Assembly (NCBI GenBank): GCA_965229335.1
Contig: OZ245874.1
Location: forward strand, 2,232,001 to 2,296,000
DNA: 64,000 nucleotides
Source of the DNA: JAFKFH01 sp017307375
Lineage (GTDB): Bacteria; Pseudomonadota; Alphaproteobacteria; Ferrovibrionales; Ferrovibrionaceae
Direction of reading: 5' to 3'
Under the pieces are notes generated by a model, which worked only from the letters and a program-made list of their open reading frames with translations, was not told where the DNA came from and searched no databases. Each line of letters opens with the position of its first letter. Position 1 is the stretch's first letter. Shown piece after piece: positions 43,801 to 51,850 of the stretch. The position numbers were made by a program, and so were the translations under genes.

Positions 43801-44228
43801 AGGATCGCTCGACGGTCGCCAACATCGTCGAGGCGATCGCCGACTACGCCGCCGGCGAGCCGGCGATCCCGCTTTCTGCGGTCGACCGCATCATCGCCAT
43901 CGGGTCAGACCGGATGATGGCGGCGGTGGCCGCGGCACGCCATGGCGTGCTGGCCCGCCACCTCAAGGCGGCGCATCTCGCCATCGGCTCGATCAATTCG
44001 CCGATGCAGTGCATGATGAAGGAGATTTGCGCCCAGTGCCTGCAGCCGCAGGTCGATCCGGCGACCGGCGCGACCACCCATGTCTTTTCCTGCTTCAACC
44101 AGGACCAGCCGCTCGACTGCGTCGACTGGCCAGCGCTGAACGACCGGCTGCGCCAGAACGCGGCGCAGGAAAAGCTGACCCGGCAGTGGATCGACCGCAG
44201 CCTGAAGGGACTAGGTCTGCGGTCCTAG
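40818..44228 (+). CDS. Fused flavin/iron-sulfur oxidoreductase (NfnB/GltD-like plus NfnA/PyrK-like)
   Basis: A 1136-residue cytoplasmic protein. Residues 1 to about 220 are an unrecognised domain. Cysteine clusters follow at about 231-252 (CDQANYCIWCHHQGKDSC), near 271 (GCPLEEK) and 311-320 (CNDCMKACIYQ), as in the Fe-S region of GltD/NfnB. A FAD-binding Rossmann motif (VLVAGMGPAGFTLAHHL) begins near 372 and a nucleotide-binding one (VVVIGGGLTAIDAATEA) near 544. From about 816 a ferredoxin-reductase domain begins (NFRPGQFYRLQNYE). It has VLLVGGGLGNAVLFSIGRAF near 928 and a PyrK-type 2Fe-2S cysteine set near 1065-1101 (CMMKEICAQC, then FSCFNQDQPLDC). The two halves equal the two subunits of Nfn/SudAB transhydrogenases in one chain. 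Electron bifurcation is inferred only. Confidence 0.85.
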   Translation: MLELAFGFVTADLYRHDGLARLDAVFRQWLASRDPDLDDRLERARAASAPAPAELLIDLAPPAEAFVATLFGIEADVAAMRAEIVGLAPLAAVKRNFVQRVAVKGHDAASAAAIDGPVLRAALEDHIGQDFAELDFARAVLDWEAKDGCAEQLALARDYAAWATLSPAGQGRHGGGVLFKVPRKTDPEHLVRHLVTDEAEGFPRHRLDPAHLRARDGFGLTDAGTDLAGACDQANYCIWCHHQGKDSCSKGLRDRQGAFRQSPFGVTLAGCPLEEKISEMHEVFAGGAAIGALAVITLDNPMAAATGHRICNDCMKACIYQRQDPVDIPQAETRILKSVLALPYGFEIYGLLTRWNPLNLRRPFPRPPSGRRVLVAGMGPAGFTLAHHLMNEGHFVVGIDGLKIEPLPGALADPSVPIRDIASLREDLDDRVMAGFGGVAEYGITVRWDKNFLKIVRLLLERRDRFLLLGGVRFGGTLTLDDAFAQGFDHVALAVGAGRPTVLELPHGLARGVRTASDFLMALQLTGAAKRSSIANMQLRLPVVVIGGGLTAIDAATEAMAYYPVQVEKFLDRYETLSRERGEAAVRAAFTPDEAVVADEFLVHGRAVRAERMQAAEEGRPPRLAALVQGWGGVTIAYRRRLIDSPSYTLNHEEVEKALEEGISFCEGLTPRAVDVDASGHAAALRLTGENGADVVLAARAVLVAAGTQPNTVLAREDAGNFVLAGKYFRAVDDSGATVTPERQMAKPAEPRVLLARHPDGRFVSFFGDLHPSYFGNVVKAMGSAAQGYPTVCRVLDQVTPAPISDAAFAARLRDNCQAHVHAVHRLTPTIVEVVVRAPQAARNFRPGQFYRLQNYEQISPRIDGTVLAMEGVALTGASVDTERGLLSTIVLEMGGSSDLCAHLRPGEPVVLMGPTGAPTHIAGGETVLLVGGGLGNAVLFSIGRAFREAGSRVLYFAGYKRMIDRYKVAEIEAAADVVVWCCDEAPGFAPGRPQDRSTVANIVEAIADYAAGEPAIPLSAVDRIIAIGSDRMMAAVAAARHGVLARHLKAAHLAIGSINSPMQCMMKEICAQCLQPQVDPATGATTHVFSCFNQDQPLDCVDWPALNDRLRQNAAQEKLTRQWIDRSLKGLGLRS

Positions 44229-44232
44229 TCCC
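44207..44232. terminator. Hairpin between convergent oxidoreductase and MCP genes
   Basis: GGGACTAGG (44207-44215) and CCTAGTCCC (44224-44232) form a perfect 9-base-pair stem with an 8-base loop. It spans the TAG stop of the oxidoreductase gene and lies 15 bases beyond the MCP stop on the other strand. No T tract follows, so it would be a weak or factor-assisted bidirectional terminator. Confidence 0.35.
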
Positions 44233-44247
44233 CCGGGGCATTGCACG

Positions 44248-46494
44248 TCAGCCGGCCAGCTTGCGCAGGAAGGCATCGATCTCGCCGCTGAGCTGGCCGG
44301 ACTGCGCCGACAGGTCCTCGGCCACATTGCGGACGTTGCCGGCGGCCTCCTCGGCATCGCGGGCCGAGCGGCTGACAGCTTCCACGTGGCGGGCGGCGTC
44401 GCGCGTGCCGGTCGCGGCTTCGTCGACGTTGCGCGCAATTTCCGACGTCGCGGCCGATTGCTGTTCGACCGCGGCGGCGACCGCGGCGGCGATCTGGTTG
44501 ATCTGGTCGATGGTTTCGCCGATCCGGGCGATCGCCGTCGCGGCATCGCCGGTCGACTGCTGCACCCCGGCGATCTGCTGGCCGATTTCCTCGGTCGCCT
44601 TCGACGTCTGGTTGGCCAGGCTCTTGACCTCGGAAGCCACCACCGCGAAGCCCTTGCCGGCCTCGCCGGCGCGCGCGGCCTCGATCGTGGCGTTCAGGGC
44701 CAGCAGGTTGGTCTGGCCGGCGATGGCGTTGATCAGCCCGACCACCTCGCCGATCTTTTCGGCGGCGGCACGCAGCCCGCGCATGATGCCGTCGGTCTGG
44801 CGCGCCTGATCGACCGCAAGCCCGGCAATCCGTGTGGTGTTGGCGATCTGGCTGGCGATCTCGCGGATCGAGGCGGACAATTCCTCGGTGGCCGCCGAAA
44901 CGGTCTGGACGTTGGCCGAGGCCTGCTCGGTCGCCGTCGACGCGGCGAGCGACCCCTTGGACGTCGCGTCGGCGACGGTCGCCAGCCGGCCGGCATCGCC
45001 GCGCAACGCGCCGGCGGCCCGGCCGACCCGATCGGCCAGCGCACCGACCGAGCCGCGGAAGGCCTCGGCCAGGCGGTTCAACTCCTCCCGGCGGGCTTGT
45101 TCGGCCTGGACGCGCTGGCGCTCCTCGGCGGCGCGCATCTCGGCATCGGCCTCGACCCGGGCCGCCTCGATCTCGCGTTCACGCCGGCGTTCGGCCTCGC
45201 GCGCCTGTTTGTCGGCCTGGCGCTTCTCTTCCTCGGCCCGGCGCTCGGCCTCCTCGCGGGCGCGGCGGTCCGCCTCCTCGCGCCGGCGGCTGTCGGCAGC
45301 TTCCGCCTCGAGCACGGCGGTGCGTTGCGCGCCCAGCCGCAGCCGTTCGAGCGCCTGGGCCACGCCGTCGATTTCGTCGCCACGGCCGGTCGATGCCACC
45401 GCGGTGTCGTAGTCGCCCTGGCCGAGCCGGGCCACGTCGGTCGCCAGGCCGTGCATCGGCCGGACGAAGCGGCGGATCAGCACCGCGGCGTTGAAGGCGA
45501 CCAGGAGCGCTGCGACCGCCAGCACGGCGGCGGCGATCGCCATCCGCAGCTGCGCCCCGGCGACATCGGCGGCGGCGATCGCCGCGACTTCGTCGAGTGC
45601 CCGGCCGCCGATCGCCATGATCGGCTCGAAGGTCGAATTGCACAGCGCCGTCCACCGCGCCGGTTCGACCGCGCTGGCCGCATTGCCGTCGAGCTTGGCA
45701 TAGAGGGCGCGGATCTCGGCCCGCACCTGGTTGGACTTGGCCTCGGCGTCGCGCAGTGCCTGGACGACGCTGGCCGGCGCGCCCTGGCGGCCCAGCATGT
45801 CGCGGATCGTCGACCAGGCGGCATCGGCGTTGCCGCGATTGACCGCGAGGGTCTGGGCCATCTCGGCGGTCGGCGGCTTGCCGGCGGCGACGTTGGCGCG
45901 GGTCAGCGAGCATTCGCGGCCGGTGAAGTCGCGCAGCGTCCAGCTCAGTTGCCGGACGATGATCAGCTCGGCGACGCGCGGGCTGCTCATCCGCGTCTCG
46001 TTGGCGACGGCAAGCGACGCCGCGGCCAGCGTGTCGATCAGGCTGCCGACGGTGTTGTACCAGGCATCGGTGTTCTTGACGTTGCGCGACGCCTTGGGCT
46101 TTGCCGCTTCGGCCATCACCTGGGCGGCGTCGCGTTCGGCGGCCTTCAGCTTGTCGCCGACGTCGCGGATGCGGGCATCGCCGTCGGGCAGGCCGGCCTC
46201 GGCGATTGCGGTTTGCGCGGCCTTCACGTCGGCGGCGTTGGCCGCAAAGATCTTGTTCAGTTCGGGGGCCGGATCGTCGGAACCGATGATCAGGTTCTGC
46301 ATGGTGCCGCGGCGGGGCCGGATCTCCTTGACCGCGTCGAACACGACGCGGTCGGCGGCGGCGATCTCGACGACCCGCCGGCTGGTCTGCCAGTCGCCGA
46401 CCGCGCGCCACAGGAAGACCGCGACCACGGCAAAGAGCATCAGCGCGAGGGCTGCCTGGCCGATGGCGAGCGATTTGGCGAGCGAGCGGGGCAT
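44248..46494 (-). CDS. Methyl-accepting chemotaxis protein with charged coiled-coil insert
   Basis: A 748-residue chemoreceptor. Transmembrane helix 1 lies at about residues 12-30 and helix 2 at about 313-337, with a sensory periplasmic domain of about 280 residues between them. A HAMP domain follows at about 338-392. The signalling hairpin tip reads NLLALNATIEAARAGEAGKG followed by FAVVASEVKSLANQT at about 598-631. Between HAMP and the signalling domain lies a stretch of about 90 residues that is almost entirely Glu/Arg/Ala/Lys, predicted as a long coiled coil. The ligand is unknown. No che genes are adjacent. Confidence 0.93.
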   Translation of the reverse strand: MPRSLAKSLAIGQAALALMLFAVVAVFLWRAVGDWQTSRRVVEIAAADRVVFDAVKEIRPRRGTMQNLIIGSDDPAPELNKIFAANAADVKAAQTAIAEAGLPDGDARIRDVGDKLKAAERDAAQVMAEAAKPKASRNVKNTDAWYNTVGSLIDTLAAASLAVANETRMSSPRVAELIIVRQLSWTLRDFTGRECSLTRANVAAGKPPTAEMAQTLAVNRGNADAAWSTIRDMLGRQGAPASVVQALRDAEAKSNQVRAEIRALYAKLDGNAASAVEPARWTALCNSTFEPIMAIGGRALDEVAAIAAADVAGAQLRMAIAAAVLAVAALLVAFNAAVLIRRFVRPMHGLATDVARLGQGDYDTAVASTGRGDEIDGVAQALERLRLGAQRTAVLEAEAADSRRREEADRRAREEAERRAEEEKRQADKQAREAERRREREIEAARVEADAEMRAAEERQRVQAEQARREELNRLAEAFRGSVGALADRVGRAAGALRGDAGRLATVADATSKGSLAASTATEQASANVQTVSAATEELSASIREIASQIANTTRIAGLAVDQARQTDGIMRGLRAAAEKIGEVVGLINAIAGQTNLLALNATIEAARAGEAGKGFAVVASEVKSLANQTSKATEEIGQQIAGVQQSTGDAATAIARIGETIDQINQIAAAVAAAVEQQSAATSEIARNVDEAATGTRDAARHVEAVSRSARDAEEAAGNVRNVAEDLSAQSGQLSGEIDAFLRKLAG

Positions 46495-46578
46495 GGGCGG
46501 TCTCCGGGATAGCCGAGCACGCGCTATTATTCCCCCAAGAGGACCCTCGCAACCATCCCGAAGTATGATTTGGATAGA

Positions 46579-47433
46579 TTACACCCGGCGATAGGCAAGC
46601 CAGAGCCCGGCCAGCACCAGCGCCAGCCCGGCCAGGAACAGCGTGGTCACCGGCTCGCCCGCCCAGGCCCAGCCCAGCGCCATCGCGGTGATCGGCCCGA
46701 GCGAGAGGAACAGGGCGATGCGCGTGGCACCGACCTGGCCGATCGCCCAGATCCAGGCCTGGAACGACAAGGCGCTGGTAGTGCCCAGCCCCGCGACCAG
46801 CAGCCAGCCGACGAGGTCCAGCGCCGGCAGCGCCGCGATTCCGCCGTTGCCCAGCGAGATCGGCAACAGGGTGGCCACGCCCGCGGCCATCGCCATCACG
46901 CCAAGCGGGAGGGCCGGATAGCGGCCGAGCATCGGGCGGAAGGTCACGTTGCAGCCAGCCAGCACGACCGCGGCGGCAACCGCGGCGAGGTCGCCCCAGA
47001 TCGATCCCGCGCCGACCCGCTCGCCCAGGACGAGGGCGACGCCGCCGAGGCAGGCGGCCACGCCCAGCGCGCGGTCGCGCAGCAGGCTTTCGTGGCCCAG
47101 GGCGAGCGACATCAGGTAGGTGATCATCGGCGCCGTGGCAAAGATCAGCGAGACGCGGGCCGACGGGGCCAGCGAGACGGCGAGGTTGAGCAGCACCGTC
47201 ATCAGCGCGAACTGCGCCGCGCCGAGCGCGATCAGCGGCAGCCAGTGGCGCCGCGGCACCCGCGGCCACGGCCGCCGCAGCGCCAATGGCAGCAGCACGG
47301 CCAGCGAGATGGCGTAGCGCAGCAGGGCAAGGGTGAACGGATCTGTCTGGCCGACCACGAGCCGGCTGGCGACCAAGGCCGCCCCGGCCTGGATGCCGGA
47401 GATGACGCCGGCCGCAATGACCAGCCCGCGCAC
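46579..47433 (-). CDS. EamA/DMT-family transporter
   Basis: A 284-residue membrane protein with ten predicted helices in two EamA repeats. Landmarks are GIQAGAALVASRLVVGQTDP near residue 15, ALALGHESLLRDRALGVAAC in the first half, and LSLGPITAMALGWAWAGEPV near the end of the second half. Such proteins export small metabolites; the substrate is unknown. The gene starts 6 bases after the nnrU stop, so it may be the third gene of a small operon with nnrU and the gene at 48114. Confidence 0.88.
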   Translation of the reverse strand: MRGLVIAAGVISGIQAGAALVASRLVVGQTDPFTLALLRYAISLAVLLPLALRRPWPRVPRRHWLPLIALGAAQFALMTVLLNLAVSLAPSARVSLIFATAPMITYLMSLALGHESLLRDRALGVAACLGGVALVLGERVGAGSIWGDLAAVAAAVVLAGCNVTFRPMLGRYPALPLGVMAMAAGVATLLPISLGNGGIAALPALDLVGWLLVAGLGTTSALSFQAWIWAIGQVGATRIALFLSLGPITAMALGWAWAGEPVTTLFLAGLALVLAGLWLAYRRV

Positions 47434-47439
47434 CGGCGA

Positions 47440-48117
47440 TCAGCCGGTGATGTCGCGGCCGATCACGTAGCCGTGGCCGTAGAGCAGGATCAGGAACAGG
47501 GCGCAGGCGATCGCCACGCGGGCCAGGCCGTATTCGCCGAACACGAACCGGTTGCGCCCCTGGATGATCGCGAGAAAGGGAATGAGCGACGTCTTCGCCG
47601 CGAAGGCGTCCCAGGCCGGGCCGTGGCGGCGGCGCTGCTTGCGGTCGATCGAATACATGCCGTTCTGCGCGGTGACGAGGATCGCGCCGAACAGCAGCAA
47701 GGCGGCAAGATGGCCGTTGGCCAGGATGTGGGCGATCGACCAGAAGGTGAAGGCCCAGAGCATCGGGTGGCGGGTGACGCGGATCAGGCCTTCGACGGGC
47801 AACTGGTCCTTCAGCACCATGTCGGCGCCGGCGAGATTGGGGTTGCGCGGGCTGAGACTGCCGACCAGCAGGAAGCAGGCGACGAAGACCAGCAGCTTGG
47901 CCAGGTGCAGCGCCCCGATGCCGAAGTTCCACAAGGGCAGGTAGGGGCTGCCGCGATAGGCCCAGATGAGAAAACCGAGGCTTGCGACGCTCAGCACCGA
48001 GAAGAGCCCGCGGAACGCCAACTCGCCGATGCGGCCCGCGACCGCCTGACGGAACATGCCGGCAACCAGCAGATGCAGCAGGATCCAGGCGGCCGCGGCA
48101 ATCGCCAGTGTCGTCAT
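47440..48117 (-). CDS. NnrU-family membrane protein
   Basis: A 225-residue protein with six or seven hydrophobic helices and the NnrU signature around LIRVTRHPMLWAFTFWSIAH, NGMYSIDRKQRRRHGPAWDA and TSLIPFLAI. NnrU was named from denitrification gene clusters and is related to isoprenylcysteine-methyltransferase-like membrane enzymes. No nitrate or nitrite reduction gene is in this window, so its role here is open. The start at 48117 overlaps the upstream stop as ATGA. Confidence 0.88.
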   Translation of the reverse strand: MTTLAIAAAAWILLHLLVAGMFRQAVAGRIGELAFRGLFSVLSVASLGFLIWAYRGSPYLPLWNFGIGALHLAKLLVFVACFLLVGSLSPRNPNLAGADMVLKDQLPVEGLIRVTRHPMLWAFTFWSIAHILANGHLAALLLFGAILVTAQNGMYSIDRKQRRRHGPAWDAFAAKTSLIPFLAIIQGRNRFVFGEYGLARVAIACALFLILLYGHGYVIGRDITG

Positions 48118-48431
48118 TGCCAGCCGTTCCCCATATCGTTGGCGACGAGGACGCGGCGGCCGATCTCGGTCAGCTTGCAGACCAGCCAGTCCGGCTTGAT
48201 CGGGTTCTTGAACCAGGGTTCGGCCCAGCCGGCGCGGATGCAGGAGGTGATGACGCGATTGGAGACGCGCTGTCCCTCGGCATCGTGCAGCGGCAGCTTG
48301 CCGCCCGGCTGGGTCAGGCCGCGGGTGAGGTAGCGACGCTGGGCAGCATTGGGGTGATGGGCGCGCAGCCGTGCCGGCCGCATGCGTGCGGTCGCCTCAC
48401 CCGGCTTGCGCTGGTCCCCGTCCCGTTCCAT
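48114..48431 (-). CDS. Small conserved protein of unknown function
   Basis: A 105-residue basic protein without membrane segments. The region RRYLTRGLTQPGGKLPLHD and GWAEPWFKNPIKPDWLVCKL suggests a compact, conserved, winged-helix-like fold, with LTEIGRRVL resembling a wing or recognition-helix end. I believe close relatives occur in other alphaproteobacteria but cannot name the family. The four-base overlap with the nnrU start argues that it is a real, co-translated gene. Confidence 0.6.
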   Translation of the reverse strand: MERDGDQRKPGEATARMRPARLRAHHPNAAQRRYLTRGLTQPGGKLPLHDAEGQRVSNRVITSCIRAGWAEPWFKNPIKPDWLVCKLTEIGRRVLVANDMGNGWQ

Positions 48432-48452
48432 GGCTGCCCCAAAGCCGTCGCT

Positions 48453-49229
48453 TCAGGCAGGCAGCCTAGCCGGCAATTGGTTGATAAAGGATGACAAAGC
48501 GGTGAGCGTCGCCTGCGGCTGGTCGCGATGGGGCGAATGGCCGCAATCGGGCAGCAGCACGAGATCGCCGCCGGTCACCCGCGCCACCGTCTCGACCTGC
48601 GCCGCCGTACCGTATTCGTCGCCTTCACCCTGCAGGGCCAGCACCGGGACGGTGATGTGGGGCAGGAATTCCTCGATGTTCCAGGCACGGAAGCGGGGAT
48701 CGAGCCAGGCGTCGTTCCAGCCGCGGAAGGCCGTGTCGACGTCGGCATGGTGGCGGGCGAGGCGATCGCGCAGATCGCCGGTCTCCCAGGCGACGCGGGC
48801 CATGGCGATCGACCCCGTCGCGACCTCCTCGACAAAGACATGCGGGGCCATCACCGCCACGCCGATCAGGCCGGGGCGGGGGGCCGAACCGGCGTGGATC
48901 AGCGCGATCGAGGCGCCGTCGGAGTGGCCGACCAGGACATGCGGTCCGATCGCCAGCCGGTCCAGCAGCTCAGGCAGCACCTCGCGGGCTTCGACATGCA
49001 TGTAGTCGAGCGGGCGGGGCAGCGGACAGGGCGCCGAGTTGCCGTAGCCGTAGCGGCTGTAGACCAGCACGCCGCAGCCGGTGGCACGCCCCACGGCCGC
49101 GGGAAAATCGCGCCACAGCGAGATCGAGCCGAGGCCTTCGTGCAGAAAGACCAGCGTCGGCCGGCCAGCCGCCGGCGGCGCAGCCCAGACGTAGTCGATC
49201 GGCCCGCCGGCCAGGGCCAGCGTACTCAT
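48453..49229 (-). CDS. Alpha/beta-fold hydrolase
   Basis: A 258-residue hydrolase. The oxyanion region is LVFLHEGLGSISLWRDFP and the nucleophile elbow GHSDGASIAL places the serine near residue 99. The acid and histidine are likely in ALQGEGDEY and LPDCGHSPHRDQP. The gene overlaps the thioesterase stop by ATGA and so belongs to the aromatic-CoA cluster that follows. Its substrate could be an ester or a ring-cleavage intermediate, but the sequence does not tell. Confidence 0.85.
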   Translation of the reverse strand: MSTLALAGGPIDYVWAAPPAAGRPTLVFLHEGLGSISLWRDFPAAVGRATGCGVLVYSRYGYGNSAPCPLPRPLDYMHVEAREVLPELLDRLAIGPHVLVGHSDGASIALIHAGSAPRPGLIGVAVMAPHVFVEEVATGSIAMARVAWETGDLRDRLARHHADVDTAFRGWNDAWLDPRFRAWNIEEFLPHITVPVLALQGEGDEYGTAAQVETVARVTGGDLVLLPDCGHSPHRDQPQATLTALSSFINQLPARLPA

Positions 49230-49669
49230 CCCGCGGTCACCTTGCGGCCCTCGTAGGCTTCGAAGGCGGCGACCAGCGTCGCCGGCACGGGCGTCGACTT
49301 GTGCGTTGCCTGATCGGTGTAGACCCAGGTGATCTGGCCGCCGACGCGCAGATCGTCCCGGCCCTTCGGATGGACCTCGACCCGATGGACCAGCGACGAG
49401 CGGCCGATGCGCTCGATGCGGGCGCAGATCTCGATCTCCTCGTCCAGCCGCACCGGCGCGCGATAGTCCAACTCGACCTTGACGACGTGGAAGTCGGCGC
49501 CGGTTTCCTTGGGATGGTTCAGCGGATCGAAACCCATCTCGCGGACATAGTCGGTCAGCGCATTGTCGAAATAGGTCAGGTAGTTGCCGAAGAACACGAT
49601 CGACTGCGAATCGATCTCGGCATAACGGGTGCGGTGATGCAGGCTGAACTTGAAATCGGCGCGTGCCAT
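49226..49669 (-). CDS. 4-hydroxybenzoyl-CoA-type acyl-CoA thioesterase
   Basis: A 147-residue hotdog-fold protein. RTRYAEIDSQSIVFFGNYLTYF contains the catalytic-type aspartate in the position used by Pseudomonas 4-hydroxybenzoyl-CoA thioesterase, and VHRVEVHPKGRDDLRVGGQI follows. It overlaps the hydrolase gene (ATGA) and starts 33 bases after the ligase stop. In benzoyl-CoA pathways such enzymes recycle CoA from dead-end thioesters. Substrate assignment is by family and context. Confidence 0.87.
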   Translation of the reverse strand: MARADFKFSLHHRTRYAEIDSQSIVFFGNYLTYFDNALTDYVREMGFDPLNHPKETGADFHVVKVELDYRAPVRLDEEIEICARIERIGRSSLVHRVEVHPKGRDDLRVGGQITWVYTDQATHKSTPVPATLVAAFEAYEGRKVTAG

Positions 49670-49702
49670 GCCCGGCGTTTCTCCCCTTGCTGGTTCAACT
49701 GC

Positions 49703-51262
49703 TTATTGGCTCATCTGCCTCAGCTTGAAGCGCTGGATCTTGCCGGTCGCCGTCTTGGGCAGCGCATCGACGAATTCGATCCAGCGGGGATATTTATAGG
49801 GTGCCAGCCGCGCCTTGACATAGGTTTTCAGCGTATCGGCCAGCGCTGCATCGGCCGAGACCCCGTCGCGGACGACGACATAGGCCTTCGGCTTGACCAG
49901 ATCGTCGGCATCGGTCGCGCCGATCACCGCGACTTCGAGCACATGCGGCTCGGTCATCAGTGCCGATTCCACCTCGAAAGGCGAAACCCAGATGCCGCCG
50001 ACCTTCAGCATGTCGTCGGACCGGCCGCTGTAATGCAGGTAGCCGTCTTCGTCGCGCAGGTACTTGTCGCCGGTACGCGTCCATTCGCCCTGGAAGGTCG
50101 CGACCGATTTCGGCCGGTTGTTCCAGTAGCCGATCGCGGCCGACGGCCCGCGCACCACCAGTTCGCCGACCATGCCCGGCGGCAGTTCCTGTCCCGCCTC
50201 GTCGACGATGCGGCAGTCATAGCCCGGCACCGGGCGGCCGGTCGAGCCGGCGCGCACATCGCCCGGCCGGTTCGACAGGAATATGTGCAGCATCTCGGTC
50301 GAGCCGATGCCGTCGAGAATCTCGAGGCCGAAGCGGTCCTGCCAGCGGCGCAGGATGTCCTCGGGCAGGGCCTCGCCCGCCGAGACGCAGAGGCGCAGGC
50401 GGTCGGAGCTTTCGTCGCGGCCGAGGGCGGGTTCGGCCAGGATGGAGTTATAGAGCGTCGGCACCCCGAAGAAGGCGGTGGGCCGATGTGCCTTCAGCAC
50501 GCGCATCACCGCCTGCGGCGTCGGCCGCTCTGCCATCAGCACGGTGGTGGCGCCGACATGCAGCGGGAAGGTCATGGCATTGCCCATGCCATAGGCGAAG
50601 AACAGCTTGGCGGCCGAGAACATCGTGTCGTCGGGGCTGAGGCCCAGTACACCCTCGCCGTAGAGCACGGCGGTCTGCACGAGGTCGCGATGCAGGTGCA
50701 TCGCGCCCTTCGGGTTGCCGGTCGATCCGGACGTATAGAGCCAGAAGCCGACATCGTCGGCCGTGGTCGGCGCCGCCTGCAACTGGTCGCCCGAGGTGGC
50801 GAGCAGTTCGTCCAGCGGCCGCACCGCGCCGGGCGGGCGGCCCGAGATCAGCACTTCCTTGACGAAGGGCTGCTCGCCGAGGATCGCCCTGAACTTCTCA
50901 AGCAGCATGTCGGAGACGACGAGGACGCGCGCGCGGCTGTCGCGCAGCATGAAGTCGTAGTCGTTGGGCGTCAGCAGCGTATTCACCGGTACCGGTACCG
51001 CGCCGATCTTCATCGCACCCCAGAAGAAGGCGATGAAGTCGATACCGTCGAGCAGGGCCAGCATCACCCGCTGTTCCATCTGCACGCCTTTTTCGCGTAG
51101 CAGGTTGCCGGCCTGGTTCACCCGCCTGGCCAGTTCGGCATAGCTGTAGCGGCCGCGGTCGTCGATGACCGCGATCTTCTCGGCCCGGCCTTCGGCCAGG
51201 TGGCGATCGATGAAGTGGCTGGCGGCGTTGTAGTCCCGCGGCAGGTCGACGGGCTCGGCCAT
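49703..51262 (-). CDS. bclA: Benzoate-CoA ligase family protein
   Basis: A 519-residue ANL-superfamily ligase that would activate benzoate with ATP and CoA. The opening AASHFIDRHLAEGRAEKIAV and KIGAVPVPVNTLLTPNDYDF are characteristic of benzoate-CoA ligases. The AMP-binding motif is YTSGSTGNPKGAMHLH, followed by GIGSTEMLHIFLSNR and the hinge region YLHYSGRSDDMLKVGGIWVS. The C-terminal catalytic lysine is in PKTATGKIQRFKL. Proximity to boxR and boxC supports benzoate or a close analogue as substrate. It may share a transcript with the flavodoxin gene upstream. Confidence 0.9.
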   Translation of the reverse strand: MAEPVDLPRDYNAASHFIDRHLAEGRAEKIAVIDDRGRYSYAELARRVNQAGNLLREKGVQMEQRVMLALLDGIDFIAFFWGAMKIGAVPVPVNTLLTPNDYDFMLRDSRARVLVVSDMLLEKFRAILGEQPFVKEVLISGRPPGAVRPLDELLATSGDQLQAAPTTADDVGFWLYTSGSTGNPKGAMHLHRDLVQTAVLYGEGVLGLSPDDTMFSAAKLFFAYGMGNAMTFPLHVGATTVLMAERPTPQAVMRVLKAHRPTAFFGVPTLYNSILAEPALGRDESSDRLRLCVSAGEALPEDILRRWQDRFGLEILDGIGSTEMLHIFLSNRPGDVRAGSTGRPVPGYDCRIVDEAGQELPPGMVGELVVRGPSAAIGYWNNRPKSVATFQGEWTRTGDKYLRDEDGYLHYSGRSDDMLKVGGIWVSPFEVESALMTEPHVLEVAVIGATDADDLVKPKAYVVVRDGVSADAALADTLKTYVKARLAPYKYPRWIEFVDALPKTATGKIQRFKLRQMSQ

Positions 51263-51340
51263 GGCTTGCTTCCTCCCTGGAAACTTGTGCCTGGATAATG
51301 GGTGGCGGGCGGCCGTTCCCCGGCCGTCCCGCGAGAATCG

Positions 51341-51811
51341 TCAGGCGGCTTCGGCGCGCTCCAGTTCGCTCACCCAGCCGCGGGCCCACTCGACACCGGC
51401 ATCCTCGGCCATCGTGCCGCCCGACGCATTGTGCTCGAGCCGGGCGCCGACCGCACGGGCGCCCAGCCCGGCCAGCATTTCATCGAACTGCCTGCCCCCG
51501 GCATTGAAGGTGTCGCCGTAGGTCGAGTCGCCCAGGCCGATCACGCCGTAGCGGCGACCGGTCAGATCGGGGCGGGCGGCCTGCACCGCCTCGAAGAAGG
51601 CGCGGGCATTGTCGGGCACGTCGCCCTGGCCGTAGGTCGAGGTACAGATCAGGAATACGCCGGGCCGCTCGAAAACCGCGGCGTCGAGCGCATCCATCAT
51701 CAGGATCTCGACCGGATGGCCGGCTTCCTCCAGCACCTTGGAGACGTCGCCGGCGACGAATTCGGCGGTGCCCGTCATGGTTCCGACCAGAATGGTGATA
51801 GGCTCGCCCAT
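51341..51811 (-). CDS. Flavodoxin
   Basis: A 156-residue FMN protein. The start at 51811 (MGEPITILVGTMTGTAEFVA) puts the phosphate-binding loop GTMTGTAE at the expected position; an extension to 51841 would overlap the operator. The FMN-contacting loops CTSTYGQGDVPDNA and GLGDSTYGDTFNAGG are typical of long-loop-less, MioC-like flavodoxins. It is divergent from boxR across the BoxR-type operator and on the same strand as the benzoate-CoA ligase. It may donate electrons to a benzoyl-CoA epoxidase encoded elsewhere; this is an inference. Confidence 0.88.
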   Translation of the reverse strand: MGEPITILVGTMTGTAEFVAGDVSKVLEEAGHPVEILMMDALDAAVFERPGVFLICTSTYGQGDVPDNARAFFEAVQAARPDLTGRRYGVIGLGDSTYGDTFNAGGRQFDEMLAGLGARAVGARLEHNASGGTMAEDAGVEWARGWVSELERAEAA

Positions 51812-51836
51812 CGAATTGCTCCACCGCGGCAATTTA

Positions 51837-51850
51837 TGCAATATAGTGCA
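51837..51850. promoter_or_regulatory. BoxR/BzdR-type operator TGCA-N6-TGCA
   Basis: TGCA, ATATAG, TGCA: two half-sites exactly six bases apart, between the flavodoxin start (51811) and the boxR start (51876). From memory, BzdR and BoxR recognise TGCA-N6-TGCA repeats and release DNA on binding benzoyl-CoA. The central TATAGT (51842-51847) could be a -10 element, so binding would block the promoter. Confidence 0.65.
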
